Assembly: GCF_008312935.1 (NCBI RefSeq)
Contig: NZ_VSZO01000005.1
Location: 1-64,000, forward strand
Length of the DNA: 64,000 nucleotides
Source: Roseiconus lacunae
GTDB taxonomy: Bacteria > Planctomycetota > Planctomycetia > Pirellulales > Pirellulaceae
Reading direction: 5' to 3'
A model generated the notes under the pieces. The model was not told the origin of the DNA, did not search any database, and saw only the letters and a list, made by a program, of their open reading frames with translations. Positions 16,349 through 26,364 of the stretch are shown here, piece by piece. Position numbers and translations under genes: made by a program. Each line of letters starts with the position of its first letter. Within the stretch, counting starts at the first letter, position 1.

Positions 16349-16400
16349 GTTTCGGTTCAACAACCGGGGCTAAAGCCCGTTGGCTGATGATGCGAATCCG
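16349..16400 (+). repeat. REP-like intergenic element, partial copy
   Basis: GGTTTCGGTTCAACAACCGG, then GGCTAAAGCCCGTTGGCTGATGA (given in two parts), is the core of the element whose fuller copies lie at 47106, 52925, 54085, 59277 and 63265. The remainder of 16114-16463 holds no gene. Confidence 0.65.
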
Positions 16401-16463
16401 AATATCGGGTATCGTCAAGCCGGAATCTCAGCTCGGGATATTGAATGATTGCGACGTTGCCAG

Positions 16464-17033
16464 CTAGTTTTCGTTTTCGCCTTGGCCAAAAACGCTTCGG
16501 CTAGCTGACGTTCCCCAGGTTGATTGGTTGTGATGGTGGCTTTGGTTCGGCGCGATCGTCAGCCACTGCCATGGACCGTCATGGACAAGTCGAGCGATAA
16601 GTGCGATCTGTCCGACGTGATAGGCAATGTGCGTGATTGCCCGAAGAATCGCTTGTGTCACGAGCTGCGGTTCACCCCGGATCGTAACGGTCTGTTCAAG
16701 CGCAGCTTCATCAAGTTCAGAAAGCGCCTTGATTAACGTTGACCATCCATCGTCGAAGTACTTCATCAAGGATTCGCGATCATCGTTCCAGTCCGTGAAT
16801 TCTTGATCGCGATCACGAGTTGGTTTTTCACCATCGGTTGTCGAAAAGTTGGTCCATCGGCTTTGGAGATTTCCCCCAAGGTGACGAAGGATGATGGCGA
16901 CTGAATTGAATTCGCGTGCAGGCCGCGCAAAGAGCTCTTCGTCAGACAACTGGACGGTGATCCCATCGATCATGCGGCGATAGGACGCAAGTGTCTGTAG
17001 GGTCTCGATAATCCAACTGTCTTGACGACTCAT
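16464..17033 (-). CDS. DUF1572/DinB-like four-helix protein
   Basis: The 189-residue product follows the DUF1572 pattern: an N-terminal helix, the first metal-type histidine in VAIILRHLGGNLQSRW, the acidic RDREF-like loop (here RDQEFTDWNDDRESL), and a second His pair in ITHIAYHVGQIALIARL. DinB-superfamily proteins are four-helix bundles that often bind a metal through three histidines; many are thiol transferases or stress proteins, but DUF1572 itself has no proven reaction. The C-terminal ~35 residues are polar. The gene stands alone between two intergenic repeat copies. Confidence 0.8.
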   Translation of the reverse strand: MSRQDSWIIETLQTLASYRRMIDGITVQLSDEELFARPAREFNSVAIILRHLGGNLQSRWTNFSTTDGEKPTRDRDQEFTDWNDDRESLMKYFDDGWSTLIKALSELDEAALEQTVTIRGEPQLVTQAILRAITHIAYHVGQIALIARLVHDGPWQWLTIAPNQSHHHNQSTWGTSASRSVFGQGENEN

Positions 17034-17340
17034 TGCTGCTCCGGTGCCAATTTAGTTTGGTAGCTTGTCACAGGAAGTTCGGCAGGGCGAGGAATTGATC
17101 GGCAATCCACAGTGCTGATGCACCCATGTCCGTGAGTCATGCGAATCCGGAGGTTAAGCAATGACGCAGCTTTTCGTTCGCGTTTGAACTGTCGTTGGGA
17201 TCGATTTCCGTCACCACTGCGTCTTTATACTCAATTCTGTATGACAAGGTGACAGAATGAAACAAGAGCGTTCGATAGATGCACTCGGTGATGACGCTTC
17301 GTTGCAGTTCGATAGGAGAATGAACCGCATCGCGTTGCTT

Positions 17341-17399
17341 GCGGTTTCGTTGCGACAACCGGGGCTAACGCCCGTCGGCTGATGAGTCGAACGGGAACG
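17341..17399 (+). repeat. REP-like intergenic element, partial copy
   Basis: GCGGTTTCGTTGCGACAACC and GGGGCTAACGCCCGTCGGCT, then GATGAGTCGAACGGGAACG, match the core and right flank of the copy at 63265. The whole of 17034-17603 shows no gene; open frames there are chance frames. Confidence 0.65.
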
Positions 17400-17603
17400 T
17401 CGGGTCTGACTGGAGCACCAACGCGTCGTCGACCGCCTAAGTTCGGATGGGCCGCAAGGCGCAAGCCGCGGTTTCCGGGCGATAACCTTGGCCAAAGCTC
17501 GATGGCTAAACGTTCGGAACCGGGGTTCTGAAATGGAATAAAACGATCGCCGAATAGTGGCAACAACTGCTCTTTTCTTCCGCGTGGAGGCTCCGTCGGT
17601 CAA

Positions 17604-18026
17604 CTAGGTTAGCTGAGCGTCCATCGTAATTTCTGCGTTGAGCAGTTTCGAAACGGGGCAACCCTCTTTTGCTTTGCCGGCGCATTCCAAAAAGGTTTCT
17701 TCAGTAGCCCCCGGGACTGTTGCTTTCACAACCAGATGAACCTTTGTTATCGCGGGGCCGTCGTCATCTTTCCCGAGCGTGACCGTCGCTGATGTCTCGA
17801 TCGAATCGGCGGTCAGATCGGACTGGCCAAGGATATTTGACAAAGCCATCGAAAAACAACCGGCGTGTGCCGCCGCGATTAGTTCCTCCGGGTTGGTCCC
17901 TTCGGCGCCTTCGAAGCGGGTCTTGAAGTCATAATGTGTCGACTGCAATGCCGTGCTTGTTGTTTGCAACGTACCCGATCCGTCTTTCAGCCCGCCTTTC
18001 CAAATTGCTGATGCTTTATTGTTCAT
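17604..18026 (-). CDS. osmC: OsmC-family peroxiredoxin
   Basis: The 140-residue protein has the OsmC fold and both reactive cysteines: one in ELIAAAHAGCFSMALS (around residue 58) and one in GKAKEGCPVSKLLNAEI (around residue 124). The family reduces organic hydroperoxides with the two-cysteine centre in a swapped dimer. Length and the AHAGCFSMAL motif favour the OsmC rather than Ohr branch. A strong ribosome site (ATAGGAG) lies nine bases before the ATG. It reads away from the ppc gene's end and is probably a single-gene, stress-controlled unit; no specific operator is visible. Confidence 0.9.
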   Translation of the reverse strand: MNNKASAIWKGGLKDGSGTLQTTSTALQSTHYDFKTRFEGAEGTNPEELIAAAHAGCFSMALSNILGQSDLTADSIETSATVTLGKDDDGPAITKVHLVVKATVPGATEETFLECAGKAKEGCPVSKLLNAEITMDAQLT

Positions 18027-18262
18027 AAAGATGTGCTCCTATAATTCGAGTCATGGACGATCAACTTCCGTCATCTTATGAGGTCGACAACCGTCATACG
18101 ATCCGACACCGAGGCCAAGTTCGTGTTGAGTTGCCGGACACCTCTGAAAAGATGAGGCGGGGAAGCGTAGCCTGCAAACGTTGCGCCGATAGAACGATTG
18201 GTTCTCCGAGGTGCACGTCGCTTTGGATCCGGCGGTTTCGTCACTGCGTCACGTGAGGTCGT

Positions 18263-21019
18263 TCAACCGGTCGTGCGCAATCCGCCGGCGATGCCTTGGA
18301 TCGATAGCCGCAACAGGCTAGTGTGCTCCTCATCCTGCTCTCCCGACTTGAGTTGACTGAGCAAATGAATTTGCGACAGATTAAGGGGGTCGACGTAGGG
18401 ATTTCTCATCGACACCGAGGCTCGGAGCCACTCGATATCGGTCAGCAATTCATGATTCTCTTTAATCATCAAAATCGCACCCCGGCTACTTTCAAACTCT
18501 GATGAAATCATCTGCCAAATTTCTTGGCTGGATTCGTCGCTGATCAATGAGGCGTAGATTTTCGCGATCTGCATGTCGGCCTTGGCAAGAGCTAATTCCG
18601 CGTTGTCAATCAACGCTCGAAACATAGGCCAACTGGAGAACATTGAGCGTAAGACGGACCAATCGGGATCCTTTTGGTCGACAAACTTTCTTACGGCAGT
18701 ACCGATGCCAAACCACGCCGGTAGTAGGTGTCTCGATTGCGTCCACGCGAACGTCCAAGGAATTGCTCGAAGGTCGCCGAGTGATTGTCGCTTTCCACGT
18801 CTTGCCGGACGGGATCCGATCGGCAAATTCTCGATTCCTCCGATCGGGGTTGCGCAGTCGAAGTAGTGCAAGAACTCCGGATGCTCAACCAGCTTTCGGT
18901 AGGTCGACAATGATTCCGCCGACAGAAACTCCATCCCTTCCACCCATGCCGAGTCCGGTGGCACGCTTGGCGTCGCACTCACCAACAATGTCGCGTTGAT
19001 GATTTGCTCCAGGTGTCGATGAGCGATGACGGGGTCATCGTAGCGTTCGGAAAGCACCTCGCCTTGTTCGGTCACACGTAATCGCCCGTTGACGGCCTCT
19101 TGCGGCAGCGACCGAATCGCTCTAGCTGCCGGGCCGCCTCCCCGACCGAGCGCGCCGCCACGACCGTGGAAAACCGTCAAATCCACGTGATTTTCCTTTG
19201 CGACCGCTGCTAGTTTTTCTTGGCCTTGGTGAAGTTCCCAGCACGCAGTCAGATAGCCGCCGTCTTTGGTGCTGTCAGAATAGCCCACCATCACCATCTG
19301 TTCGGGTTGATCTAGCTTCCCAAGGTAACTTTGGTAGTTCGCATTACTTAACAGTGTTTGCAGGATACCCGCCGCGTTTCGCAAGTCGTCGATCGTTTCA
19401 AACAGCGGCACGATCGGAAGGTACGGCAACCGCTCGGCGTCACGCTGCCGCTGTGCCCAAGCGGTTTTCCAAAGTGACAGTACCGTCAGCACATCGTCTG
19501 CCGAGTGAGTCATGCTGATGATGTAGCCGCCGATCGGGGCCATTCCCCAGCGCGAGGATTCTTCGACCAGCAGCAAAAATGTGTCGAAGACTTCGCGAGA
19601 AGTCTCTGAAAGCGCGTCCACGTCGATTGCTTCGGGCACGGTATCTTGACGAAGGTAATCGGCGAGTGCCTTGTCGTCCGGTGGATGTGAAGCACCGGTT
19701 TGGACCGCAACAACTTCACGTAAGCACTCGCGGTGGACTTCCGAATTTTGCCGGATATCCAGGGCCGCAAAATGAAAACCAAACGTATCCACCAAGTCGA
19801 TCCAAGGCTGCAGGTATTGATCGACAACGCGGCGACCTCGGTTGACCAACATACTCTCACGGAGCAGCTCCAAATCGGAGCGGAATTCGGCCAGTGATTC
19901 AAACGCAGCTTCGCTTTCGGTGTCAGCTTCTGCGTCTTGCGATGGCTCGGACTCCGATTGCTGGGTGTCGCGTTGCAACGTGCCAAGGGTTTGTTCCAAC
20001 CGGAACTGAAGCATCCGCAGGAATCGACGGTAGGTCTCCGAATGAGAAACCGGAGCCAAACGTTCGTCCAGCATGGACCAGCGTTGAACACATTGGTCGA
20101 TTCGTTCGCGCAATCCATCGTCGGAGGGCACTTGCTGATCGGACATCACGACTTGATTGTGCAATTGCCGGCACTCGGCGAGATGGCCTTCCAGCGCAGC
20201 TCGGCGCAACCGCGCGAACGTACTGCGTGAGACTTCGGCGGTCACAAAGGGGTGTCCGTCTCGATCGCCACCGATCCACGTTCCGAATGCCAAGAACTGT
20301 GGGATTTCAAAGTGATGATGTGGATAAGCCTTCTCGAGCGCCGTTCGCAATTCACGATAAGTTTTCGGGACGACGTCCCATAAGGTCGACGCAAAGTACA
20401 CGCCGCGGCTGACTTCGCTCATCACCGGCGGCCGGTCCGGACGCATCAAATCGCTTTGCCAGAGTACGGTCAAATTCGCTAGCAGTTCTGCTTCGGCGGC
20501 TTCTGAATCGGCACCCGATTTTTGGGCTAGTAATTGTCGCACGCGGCGCAGCAATTGCCGAGTCGTTCGTCGTTTTGCTTCCGAAGGATGCGCCGTGAAG
20601 ACCGGTTCAATCTTTAATCTGTCTAGCCAACGTTGCATCTCGGAAGCCGTCACGCCTTGTTGTTGCATTTCAACGACGGCATGAGCGATCGATTCGCGAC
20701 GTGGGATCCCTTCGGCGCGGGCGGTCGCGTCACGACGTTTTAGGACATCGATCCGCTGCTGTTCTTCGGCCGCGTTGGCGAGATCGAAGAACAGGCTTAG
20801 CCAACGGATCACGGACCGCAGTTCATTCGGCGTCAGCCGTTCGATCTCATCGACCAAGCGAGACTCTGCGTCGGGGATGCCGGCTCGTCGTTCGAGACCG
20901 AGTCGTCGAATACGATGCATCGTGTCGGCCAACGACTCGCCGACCTGTTCGCGGACGACCAAATCGAGTTGTTCGACGAGGTGATCGAGGGTTCCTTCTT
21001 TTCCGGTTGGGTTCTTCAT
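18263..21019 (-). CDS. ppc: Phosphoenolpyruvate carboxylase
   Basis: The start is placed at ATG 21019 (MKNPTGKEGT), giving 918 residues, the normal length; the frame is open 26 codons further but that part has no family character. All core motifs are seen: catalytic His-144 in FTAHPSEAKRRTTR (Ser replaces the usual Thr), GTWIGGDRDGHPFVT, ALDIRQNSEVH, the VGYSDSTKDGGY block, the mobile-loop HGRGGALGRGGGP, VTEQGEVLSERY, and RAIPWTFAWTQSR. The C-terminus keeps RNPYVDPLN and ends in GIAGGLRTTG (usually RNTG). It converts PEP and bicarbonate to oxaloacetate to refill the TCA cycle. The gene stands alone, upstream of which lie tRNA-Gln and its terminator. Confidence 0.95.
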   Translation of the reverse strand: MKNPTGKEGTLDHLVEQLDLVVREQVGESLADTMHRIRRLGLERRAGIPDAESRLVDEIERLTPNELRSVIRWLSLFFDLANAAEEQQRIDVLKRRDATARAEGIPRRESIAHAVVEMQQQGVTASEMQRWLDRLKIEPVFTAHPSEAKRRTTRQLLRRVRQLLAQKSGADSEAAEAELLANLTVLWQSDLMRPDRPPVMSEVSRGVYFASTLWDVVPKTYRELRTALEKAYPHHHFEIPQFLAFGTWIGGDRDGHPFVTAEVSRSTFARLRRAALEGHLAECRQLHNQVVMSDQQVPSDDGLRERIDQCVQRWSMLDERLAPVSHSETYRRFLRMLQFRLEQTLGTLQRDTQQSESEPSQDAEADTESEAAFESLAEFRSDLELLRESMLVNRGRRVVDQYLQPWIDLVDTFGFHFAALDIRQNSEVHRECLREVVAVQTGASHPPDDKALADYLRQDTVPEAIDVDALSETSREVFDTFLLLVEESSRWGMAPIGGYIISMTHSADDVLTVLSLWKTAWAQRQRDAERLPYLPIVPLFETIDDLRNAAGILQTLLSNANYQSYLGKLDQPEQMVMVGYSDSTKDGGYLTACWELHQGQEKLAAVAKENHVDLTVFHGRGGALGRGGGPAARAIRSLPQEAVNGRLRVTEQGEVLSERYDDPVIAHRHLEQIINATLLVSATPSVPPDSAWVEGMEFLSAESLSTYRKLVEHPEFLHYFDCATPIGGIENLPIGSRPARRGKRQSLGDLRAIPWTFAWTQSRHLLPAWFGIGTAVRKFVDQKDPDWSVLRSMFSSWPMFRALIDNAELALAKADMQIAKIYASLISDESSQEIWQMISSEFESSRGAILMIKENHELLTDIEWLRASVSMRNPYVDPLNLSQIHLLSQLKSGEQDEEHTSLLRLSIQGIAGGLRTTG

Positions 21020-21404
21020 GCAATCGTCGCTGACAATCGTTGGTGGAGACTGATTTGCCGTATCGTAGCGAAGCGGATATCCACTGACGTCCCACACGTC
21101 GTAGCAACGCCGGAAGTCGTCCGCAACGGAAACCGTCTTCCCCTTAAGCGACCCGCAACGCGACAGGGGGTGGTGACTTCTGTGGCCAAAGTCAACGTCC
21201 CTCCAATCGGGGCGCGAAGCGACACCGGGTAATCACCCGGGATGTCCGACCCGGGAAACAAAACGCCGGAGTGTGAGAGTGTCGAACCAGCTGCAAGTCG
21301 GGGCGGCACGGTGGCGTCGTGTCGAAAGCAGAATCGCCTGGCGGCTTCGGGCAGGCGGTTTAGCAGCGTGGCGCATCGCGCGGGACGCTTTTCAGATTGC
21401 GCAC

Positions 21405-21444
21405 AAAAAAGCCCGAAATTTGCATCCGCAAATCCCGGGCTTTC
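21405..21444 (-). terminator. Intrinsic terminator after tRNA-Gln
   Basis: Minus strand: AAAGCCCGGGATTTGC pairs with GCAAATTTCGGGCTTT around GGAT and runs into a T tract. It lies eight bases beyond the tRNA 3' end. Confidence 0.8.
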
Positions 21445-21451
21445 GATCTAG

Positions 21452-21523
21452 CTACCCCGCTAGGACTTGAACCTAGAATGACTGAACCAAAATCAGTAGT
21501 GTTGCCGATTACACCACGGGGTA
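21452..21523 (-). tRNA. tRNA-Gln(TTG)
   Basis: Minus strand reads TACCCCGTGGTGTAATCGGC with an anticodon arm CTGAT-TTTGGTT-type loop carrying TTG, T arm CTAGGTTCAAGTCCTAG, and acceptor CGGGGTA plus discriminator G. The 5' acceptor TACCCCG pairs fully. CCA is not encoded. Confidence 0.93.
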
Positions 21524-21851
21524 GTGCTCGTTGAGCTGTCCGCGAAGTTTAGCAAATGCTTCGCCGTTGCCAAATAGGACTCGGTCACTTCTTGGCAGGT
21601 TCGGGAGAAATTTTTTGGCCTCGATGCTCACGCCCATGTCCGTCGCCCTCCCAAGTCGAACAATTCATTTCTCCAGACCGACCGCCATTTCTACCCACCC
21701 CACCGCTGGCCATCATTTCGCCGCTTGCCGTTGGGAGTTTTGTCAGCGAGGTCGACAGGGTTCGGCTTGCCATGGTCGACGCGAAGAACAGGTCGATGCG
21801 AAGAGCAGAACGCTACTTTCGGCGGATCGAAAGGCGACCGTTGATTCTTTC
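21524..21851. other. No gene seen
   Basis: This is the space between tRNA-Gln and the WYL regulator's stop. Plus-strand frames here are shadows without family or ribosome site. The tRNA promoter should lie in its left part. Confidence 0.5.
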
Positions 21852-22880
21852 TCATCGATAGGCTTCGGCCATCGTTCGGACGGCTTCGGCAACGGTTTCG
21901 CGAAATTCTTCTGGGCCAATCACTTCGGCGTCTGCACCGAGCGACAAGACTCGGGGCAAAATCTCGCGTGGATGTGATGCCGGAACGGTCAACATCGCAG
22001 CTTCATCGTCGAGTTCTTCGAGGACTTGTTCCGGATGCCAGGGGTCTTCGCGGACGTAAGCCGCACTTCGTTTGCCGAGTTTAATTTGGACCTTGGTCGG
22101 CGAGTCGCCTGAGAATATTCCGATGCTACTGCCAAGGTATTTTGCCAAGTCGATTTCAGAATCCGGTTTAAAGTATTCGTCCAACAAACGAGCTTGCCGA
22201 AATCGATCAAGTTTCCAGTTCCGCAGCCGCGCATTCTTTTCCGCCGCAGCTACATCGCCCTCTGCTTGGGGTGTCGCGGCAACGATGTAAATGCTGCTTT
22301 GATAAACCGCCAAGCCATACGGTTCGATCCTTCGAGTGGAAACCGGTTTACCGATCGCTTGATAGTCAATCTCCACCAACCGGTGTTCCAAGATCGCCCG
22401 GTTAATCGTCTTCAACATGCCTTCTTGGCGTTCGTACGATTTGTAAGGTGATCCGAACACGTGAAGCGCGGCGCGATAGCGGGCGTAGTGATCGAATACT
22501 CCATTGGGGACCGCTTCTTGAACTTTGTTCCAGAACGTTTCGATTCCTCGCCAGTACTGCGTCCCCATCAACGGATACAGCAATTCTCGCCCGATCGACA
22601 GTGCGATCAACTCGGTCGACGAAATTCCGATTTCGTGAACGTCCTTGGTATTTTGCCCAAGCTTAAAGACCCGACCCCGTTGGACCGTTTCTGACTGAAT
22701 GTCAAAGCCCGCCGCCTGCAACGCTTCGAGGTCACGGCGTACCGTCCGCTCGTGTAGTTTCGTCAGCCCCAAATCGGCGACCAAATCGCCACGCAATTCG
22801 TCTAACGTTCGCCCGAAACGTGAGAGTTCGAGCAACTGCAGTAGCTTGTGTTGACGAATGAGCTGTTCGTTTCTTGCCAT
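21852..22880 (-). CDS. WYL-domain transcriptional regulator
   Basis: The 342-residue protein (start MARNEQLIRQ) has an N-terminal helix-turn-helix of the HTH_11/DeoR type (LLQLLELSRFGRTLDELR and RTVRRDLEALQAAGF), then a WYL domain from about residue 145: INRAILEHRLVEIDYQA, TRRIEPYGLAVYQSSIYIVA, and the WCX-type C-terminal strand section VREDPWHPEQVLEEL. WYL domains sense nucleic-acid or nucleotide ligands in several damage-response and defence regulators. It reads toward the tRNA-Gln and is divergent from rsmG. The target is unknown; no operator repeat is obvious in 22881-23112. Confidence 0.85.
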   Translation of the reverse strand: MARNEQLIRQHKLLQLLELSRFGRTLDELRGDLVADLGLTKLHERTVRRDLEALQAAGFDIQSETVQRGRVFKLGQNTKDVHEIGISSTELIALSIGRELLYPLMGTQYWRGIETFWNKVQEAVPNGVFDHYARYRAALHVFGSPYKSYERQEGMLKTINRAILEHRLVEIDYQAIGKPVSTRRIEPYGLAVYQSSIYIVAATPQAEGDVAAAEKNARLRNWKLDRFRQARLLDEYFKPDSEIDLAKYLGSSIGIFSGDSPTKVQIKLGKRSAAYVREDPWHPEQVLEELDDEAAMLTVPASHPREILPRVLSLGADAEVIGPEEFRETVAEAVRTMAEAYR

Positions 22881-23112
22881 CAGCAACTCGTTTTGCCGAG
22901 CGATCGAAAGGAGTCCGGAAACACCGGATCGCCCCTCAATTGCAATCCGTGCGGGCGGTTATTCTAGAACGCCGGTCCGCCGAGGCAAACCACCACGACG
23001 ATTCCTTCGGGGCCGCAGCCCTGTGCTGGGCAGTTCTTTCGCCGGAGTTGACACGCCCGGCAAAGACACGGAACTCCGCCGATGCCTGTTCCCAAATCGC
23101 CGTTTGTCGACC

Positions 23113-23835
23113 ATGATGCAGCTTACGAAAAATTTCTTCCCCGATTCCGTGCATCGAATGTCCATCATTCCCGAATTCGCAGCCGCCTTGGCCGACCACA
23201 ATATCGAACTCGACGAAGAGGTCACGCTGCGTTTACAGGCTTACGCGACCGAAATGTGGCGTTGGAACGAGCAATTGAATCTGACACGCCACACGACCTG
23301 GGATCTGTTTGTCGGTCGCGATTTACGCGATTGCCTGCAGGTCTCTAAAGTGATCGTCGAAGGTGAAGAAGTCTTGGATTTGGGGAGCGGTAATGGGGTC
23401 CCCGGAATTCCGCTCGCGATTCTGCGTCCTGATATTGAGGTTTCGCTAGCCGAGTCGGTCGCCAAACGCGCCAATGTTTTGGCCGAGATGGTCGCCGAAT
23501 TGGAACTGCCGGTTCCGGTATATGCGTCACGCGGCGAAGAGTTGCTGGACGATTTTCGTTTCAGCACTTTGATGTGCCGCGCTGTCGGTAGCATTGCCAA
23601 ATTGTGCCGCTGGGTCGAACCGTACTGGAGCAACATTGATCGGATGCTTTTGATCAAAGGCCCCAAATGGATCGAGGAACGTAAGGAAGCGCGACACTTG
23701 GGATTGATGGGCACGTTGGAACTGCGCCGCGTCGTTGCCTATCCACTCGGCGATGACGCCGAACAAGCCGAGGGCGCCATCCTGCAAGTATGGCCACGTA
23801 ACCGACAGTTGCAACACAGTTTTCCCGAGCAGTGA
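23113..23835 (+). CDS. rsmG: 16S rRNA (guanine-527-N7)-methyltransferase RsmG
   Basis: Starts at ATG 23113 or 23158 are both plausible; the frame is open further upstream but that sequence is not family-like. The protein has the RsmG hallmarks: an N-terminal helical part ending in MWRWNEQLNLTRHTTWD, the SAM-binding loop EEVLDLGSGNGVPGIPLAIL, ESVAKRANVLAEMVAEL, and the conserved CRAVGSIAKL region, then KGPKWIEE. It methylates N7 of G527 in 16S rRNA. Its loss gives low-level streptomycin resistance in other bacteria. It stands alone here rather than beside gidA, and is convergent with the UXS gene. Confidence 0.92.
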   Translation: MMQLTKNFFPDSVHRMSIIPEFAAALADHNIELDEEVTLRLQAYATEMWRWNEQLNLTRHTTWDLFVGRDLRDCLQVSKVIVEGEEVLDLGSGNGVPGIPLAILRPDIEVSLAESVAKRANVLAEMVAELELPVPVYASRGEELLDDFRFSTLMCRAVGSIAKLCRWVEPYWSNIDRMLLIKGPKWIEERKEARHLGLMGTLELRRVVAYPLGDDAEQAEGAILQVWPRNRQLQHSFPEQ

Positions 23836-24193
23836 TGTTGGCTTGACGGCGATTGGCTTGTGTTCACGAAGACTGCGTTTGTGACCAGCGGAAGCCGCCG
23901 ACTGCTTTCGGCATCCGGGTGCACCGAAACTCTCCGCGGCTTGTTGATTGAATCGAATTGGGCGACTCAACAATCAGCCGACGGGCACGAGCCCAGATTT
24001 GCGCTGAACAACCGCACGCGATCGCGATTGCGGCTGATTAAATCAACAAACCGTCCGCGAGTTCCGCTACGTGAATCAAGCGTGGCCCTTCCCCGGCCGC
24101 TCAAGCGTCCGACCCTATCGCGAGTGGGAAGGTGACGTCAGCGATGGCGGCCGCTTCGGTTCTCTTGGCGAGTTCCGATCTGATCGGTGCGGA
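23836..24193. other. No gene seen (convergent intergenic space)
   Basis: The space between two convergent genes. No hairpin with a T tract was recognised and frames there have no family. Confidence 0.5.
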
Positions 24194-25162
24194 TCAGTGA
24201 TAGTTCGGCGTCGGGGGGCGGTAGTCGCTGAGGTTGATCGATTTGAACCACTCGATCGTTCGTTCCAAGCCTTGGGCGAGTTTGATCTTTGGTTCCCAGC
24301 CGAGCTTATCTTTTGCCAGTGAGATGTCCGGTCGGCGGCGGGTCGGATCGTCCGACGGGAGAGGTCGTTCGACCAGTTTGCTAGACGAACCCGAAATCTC
24401 GATGACTAATTCGGCGAGTTCTTTGATCGTAAACTCGTCGGGGTTTCCGATGTTGACCGGACCGATAAAGTCCGAATGATTCATCATCCCAATAATCGCA
24501 TCGACTAAGTCGTCACGGAAGCAGAACGAGCGAGTTTGAGACCCGTCGCCGAAGATCGTGATGTCCTCGCCCGCGAGTGCTTGACGGATAAAGTTCGAAA
24601 CGACGCGGCCGTCAAACGGATGCATCCGCGGTCCGTAGGTGTTGAAGATGCGGACGATTCGTACGTCGACCTTGTTGCTGCGGTGGTAATCCATAAACAA
24701 GGTCTCGGCGGCACGTTTACCTTCGTCGTAGCACGCTCGGATACCGATCGGGTTGACACTACCACGGTAGTCTTCGGTTTGCGGGTGGACTTCCGGATCC
24801 CCATAGACCTCGCTCGTACTGGCTTGCAGGATCCGAGCGCCGCAGCGTTTGGCGATCCCTAGCATGTTGATCGCTCCCATCACGCTTGTCTTCATCGTCT
24901 TGATGGGGTTGTACTGGTAGTGCCCCGGGGCGGCCGGGCACGCCATGTTGTAAATCTGATCGACTTCCAGGAAGACAGGCAGCGTTACATCGTGTCGGAC
25001 CAGTTCGAAGTTCGGTCGATCGAGCAGGTGCGATACGTTCGATTTTTGGCTGGTAAAGAAATTGTCCAGGCAGATCACGTCGTGCCCTTCATCCACCAGG
25101 CGTTCGCACAGATAGGATCCCAAAAATCCCGCACCACCGGTTACTAAAATTCGTTCGATCAT
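24194..25162 (-). CDS. UDP-glucuronate decarboxylase (UXS type)
   Basis: A 322-residue short-chain-dehydrogenase-type sugar-nucleotide enzyme: N-terminal NAD loop [16 protein letters not shown], then [17 protein letters not shown], which is the family's diagnostic for UXS, the Ser/Thr of [12 protein letters not shown], and the Tyr-Lys pair in [31 protein letters not shown] lines the sugar pocket. The reaction is UDP-glucuronate to UDP-xylose plus CO2, supplying cell-surface polysaccharide synthesis. It lies 24 bp downstream of panC on the same strand and is probably co-transcribed, though the two pathways are unrelated. Confidence 0.9.
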   Translation of the reverse strand: MIERILVTGGAGFLGSYLCERLVDEGHDVICLDNFFTSQKSNVSHLLDRPNFELVRHDVTLPVFLEVDQIYNMACPAAPGHYQYNPIKTMKTSVMGAINMLGIAKRCGARILQASTSEVYGDPEVHPQTEDYRGSVNPIGIRACYDEGKRAAETLFMDYHRSNKVDVRIVRIFNTYGPRMHPFDGRVVSNFIRQALAGEDITIFGDGSQTRSFCFRDDLVDAIIGMMNHSDFIGPVNIGNPDEFTIKELAELVIEISGSSSKLVERPLPSDDPTRRRPDISLAKDKLGWEPKIKLAQGLERTIEWFKSINLSDYRPPTPNYH

Positions 25163-25186
25163 GTGAGGTTCTGCTCTTTGGAAAGC

Positions 25187-26086
25187 CTAGCGTAAAGGGT
25201 CAGTCGTCGCGTTATGGTGATTCGACATGTGACAGTCAAGGACGCAATTGTCGATCAGTCGAGTCGTGCCGACGTGGGCGGCGATCAATGCGACCGCGGA
25301 TGTCGTCACCTTGTCGATCGGCTGCAAGGTGACCGGATCGACGATGACGGCATAGTCCAATCGATCGACGGATTGATTGGAGGCAGCCCCCGATAATCGT
25401 TCCCGTAGTCGATCGGTCAAGGCCTGAACGTTCCGCTGACCACCGTCGAATGCGGTCTGAACGTCCGCCAGGGCCATCGAGAGGCACCGCGCACGTCGCC
25501 GATCGGATTCGCTGAGATACCGGTTTCGGCTACTCATCGCTAACCCGTCCGCTTCGCGAACGATCGGGCAATCGATGATCTCGATGGGAATTTTGAAGTC
25601 CTCTACCATCGCTTTGATCACGCAGCACTGTTGGTAATCTTTTCGGCCAAAAAAAGCGTGGCTGCCGGGCAATATCTGAAAGAACTTGAGGACAACCGTG
25701 GCGACCCCGCCGAAGTGCGAAGGACGGAATTGCCCTTCGAGCGGCTCGGCAACTTTCGGCGGATTGACCGAAGTGCTCGCACCGGCCGGGTACATGTCTT
25801 TCACGTCAGGAATCAACACCGCGTTACAACCGGCCTCGCCGAGCAGGGTGACATCCCGCTCGATTGTCCTCGGGTACTGATCCAAATCTTCGCCGGGAGC
25901 AAACTGCGTCGGATTAACGAAGATCGTGGCGATGGTATGATCGCACGCTTTGCGGCTGTGCTCGACAAGCGAAAGGTGCCCTTGATGCAGTGCCCCCATG
26001 GTCAGCACGACGCCGACGCTCTGGTCATTCCGCCGGCACGAACGGACAAAGTCGTGTGCTTCGGCCGTGTTGTCGATGATCTGCAT
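25187..26086 (-). CDS. panC: Pantothenate synthetase
   Basis: The 299-residue protein has the PanC motifs: the ATP HIGH-type site TMGALHQGHLSLVEH, FVNPTQFAPGEDLDQYPR, LEGQFRPSHFGGVATVV, FFGRKDYQQ, and the KMSKS-like AMSSRNRYLS. It joins pantoate and beta-alanine with ATP to form pantothenate, the last step before coenzyme A synthesis. Length is normal. The ATG is the first in the frame. No panB or panD lies beside it. Confidence 0.95.
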   Translation of the reverse strand: MQIIDNTAEAHDFVRSCRRNDQSVGVVLTMGALHQGHLSLVEHSRKACDHTIATIFVNPTQFAPGEDLDQYPRTIERDVTLLGEAGCNAVLIPDVKDMYPAGASTSVNPPKVAEPLEGQFRPSHFGGVATVVLKFFQILPGSHAFFGRKDYQQCCVIKAMVEDFKIPIEIIDCPIVREADGLAMSSRNRYLSESDRRRARCLSMALADVQTAFDGGQRNVQALTDRLRERLSGAASNQSVDRLDYAVIVDPVTLQPIDKVTTSAVALIAAHVGTTRLIDNCVLDCHMSNHHNATTDPLR

Positions 26087-26132
26087 GCGGATACGAGTGC
26101 GAGCGAAATGACGACCATCGATCGATGATCAT

Positions 26133-26176
26133 TGTTCGGTCTAAAACCGTGGTCTGTTCGGTCTAAAACCGTGGTC
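26133..26176. repeat. 22-bp perfect tandem duplication
   Basis: TGTTCGGTCTAAAACCGTGG plus TC occurs twice in a row just upstream of panC. Each unit has a short inverted repeat (CGGT/ACCG). It may lie in the panC promoter region. Confidence 0.8.
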
Positions 26177-26364
26177 TGGCGAACATCATCCTCGCATCAA
26201 CTGAGCATGGCAACCACCCTCGATACCCAATGCGAATCCGATCAGAATCTCAGGTCATTTCATCCGCTATTCGGTTTCTCTAACGCGGCCCGATGCACCA
26301 TTGATCCATCACTTTGGAAACAGCGTCGATTTGATGTGGTCTCACCAGGTTGGGAATCAACCCA

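Noticed and set aside
19894-20412. 172-codon plus-strand frame inside ppc
   Set aside because: Antisense shadow of a strongly conserved gene.
26133-26176. Possible CRISPR repeat
   Set aside because: Only two units, directly abutting with no spacer, and no cas gene nearby.
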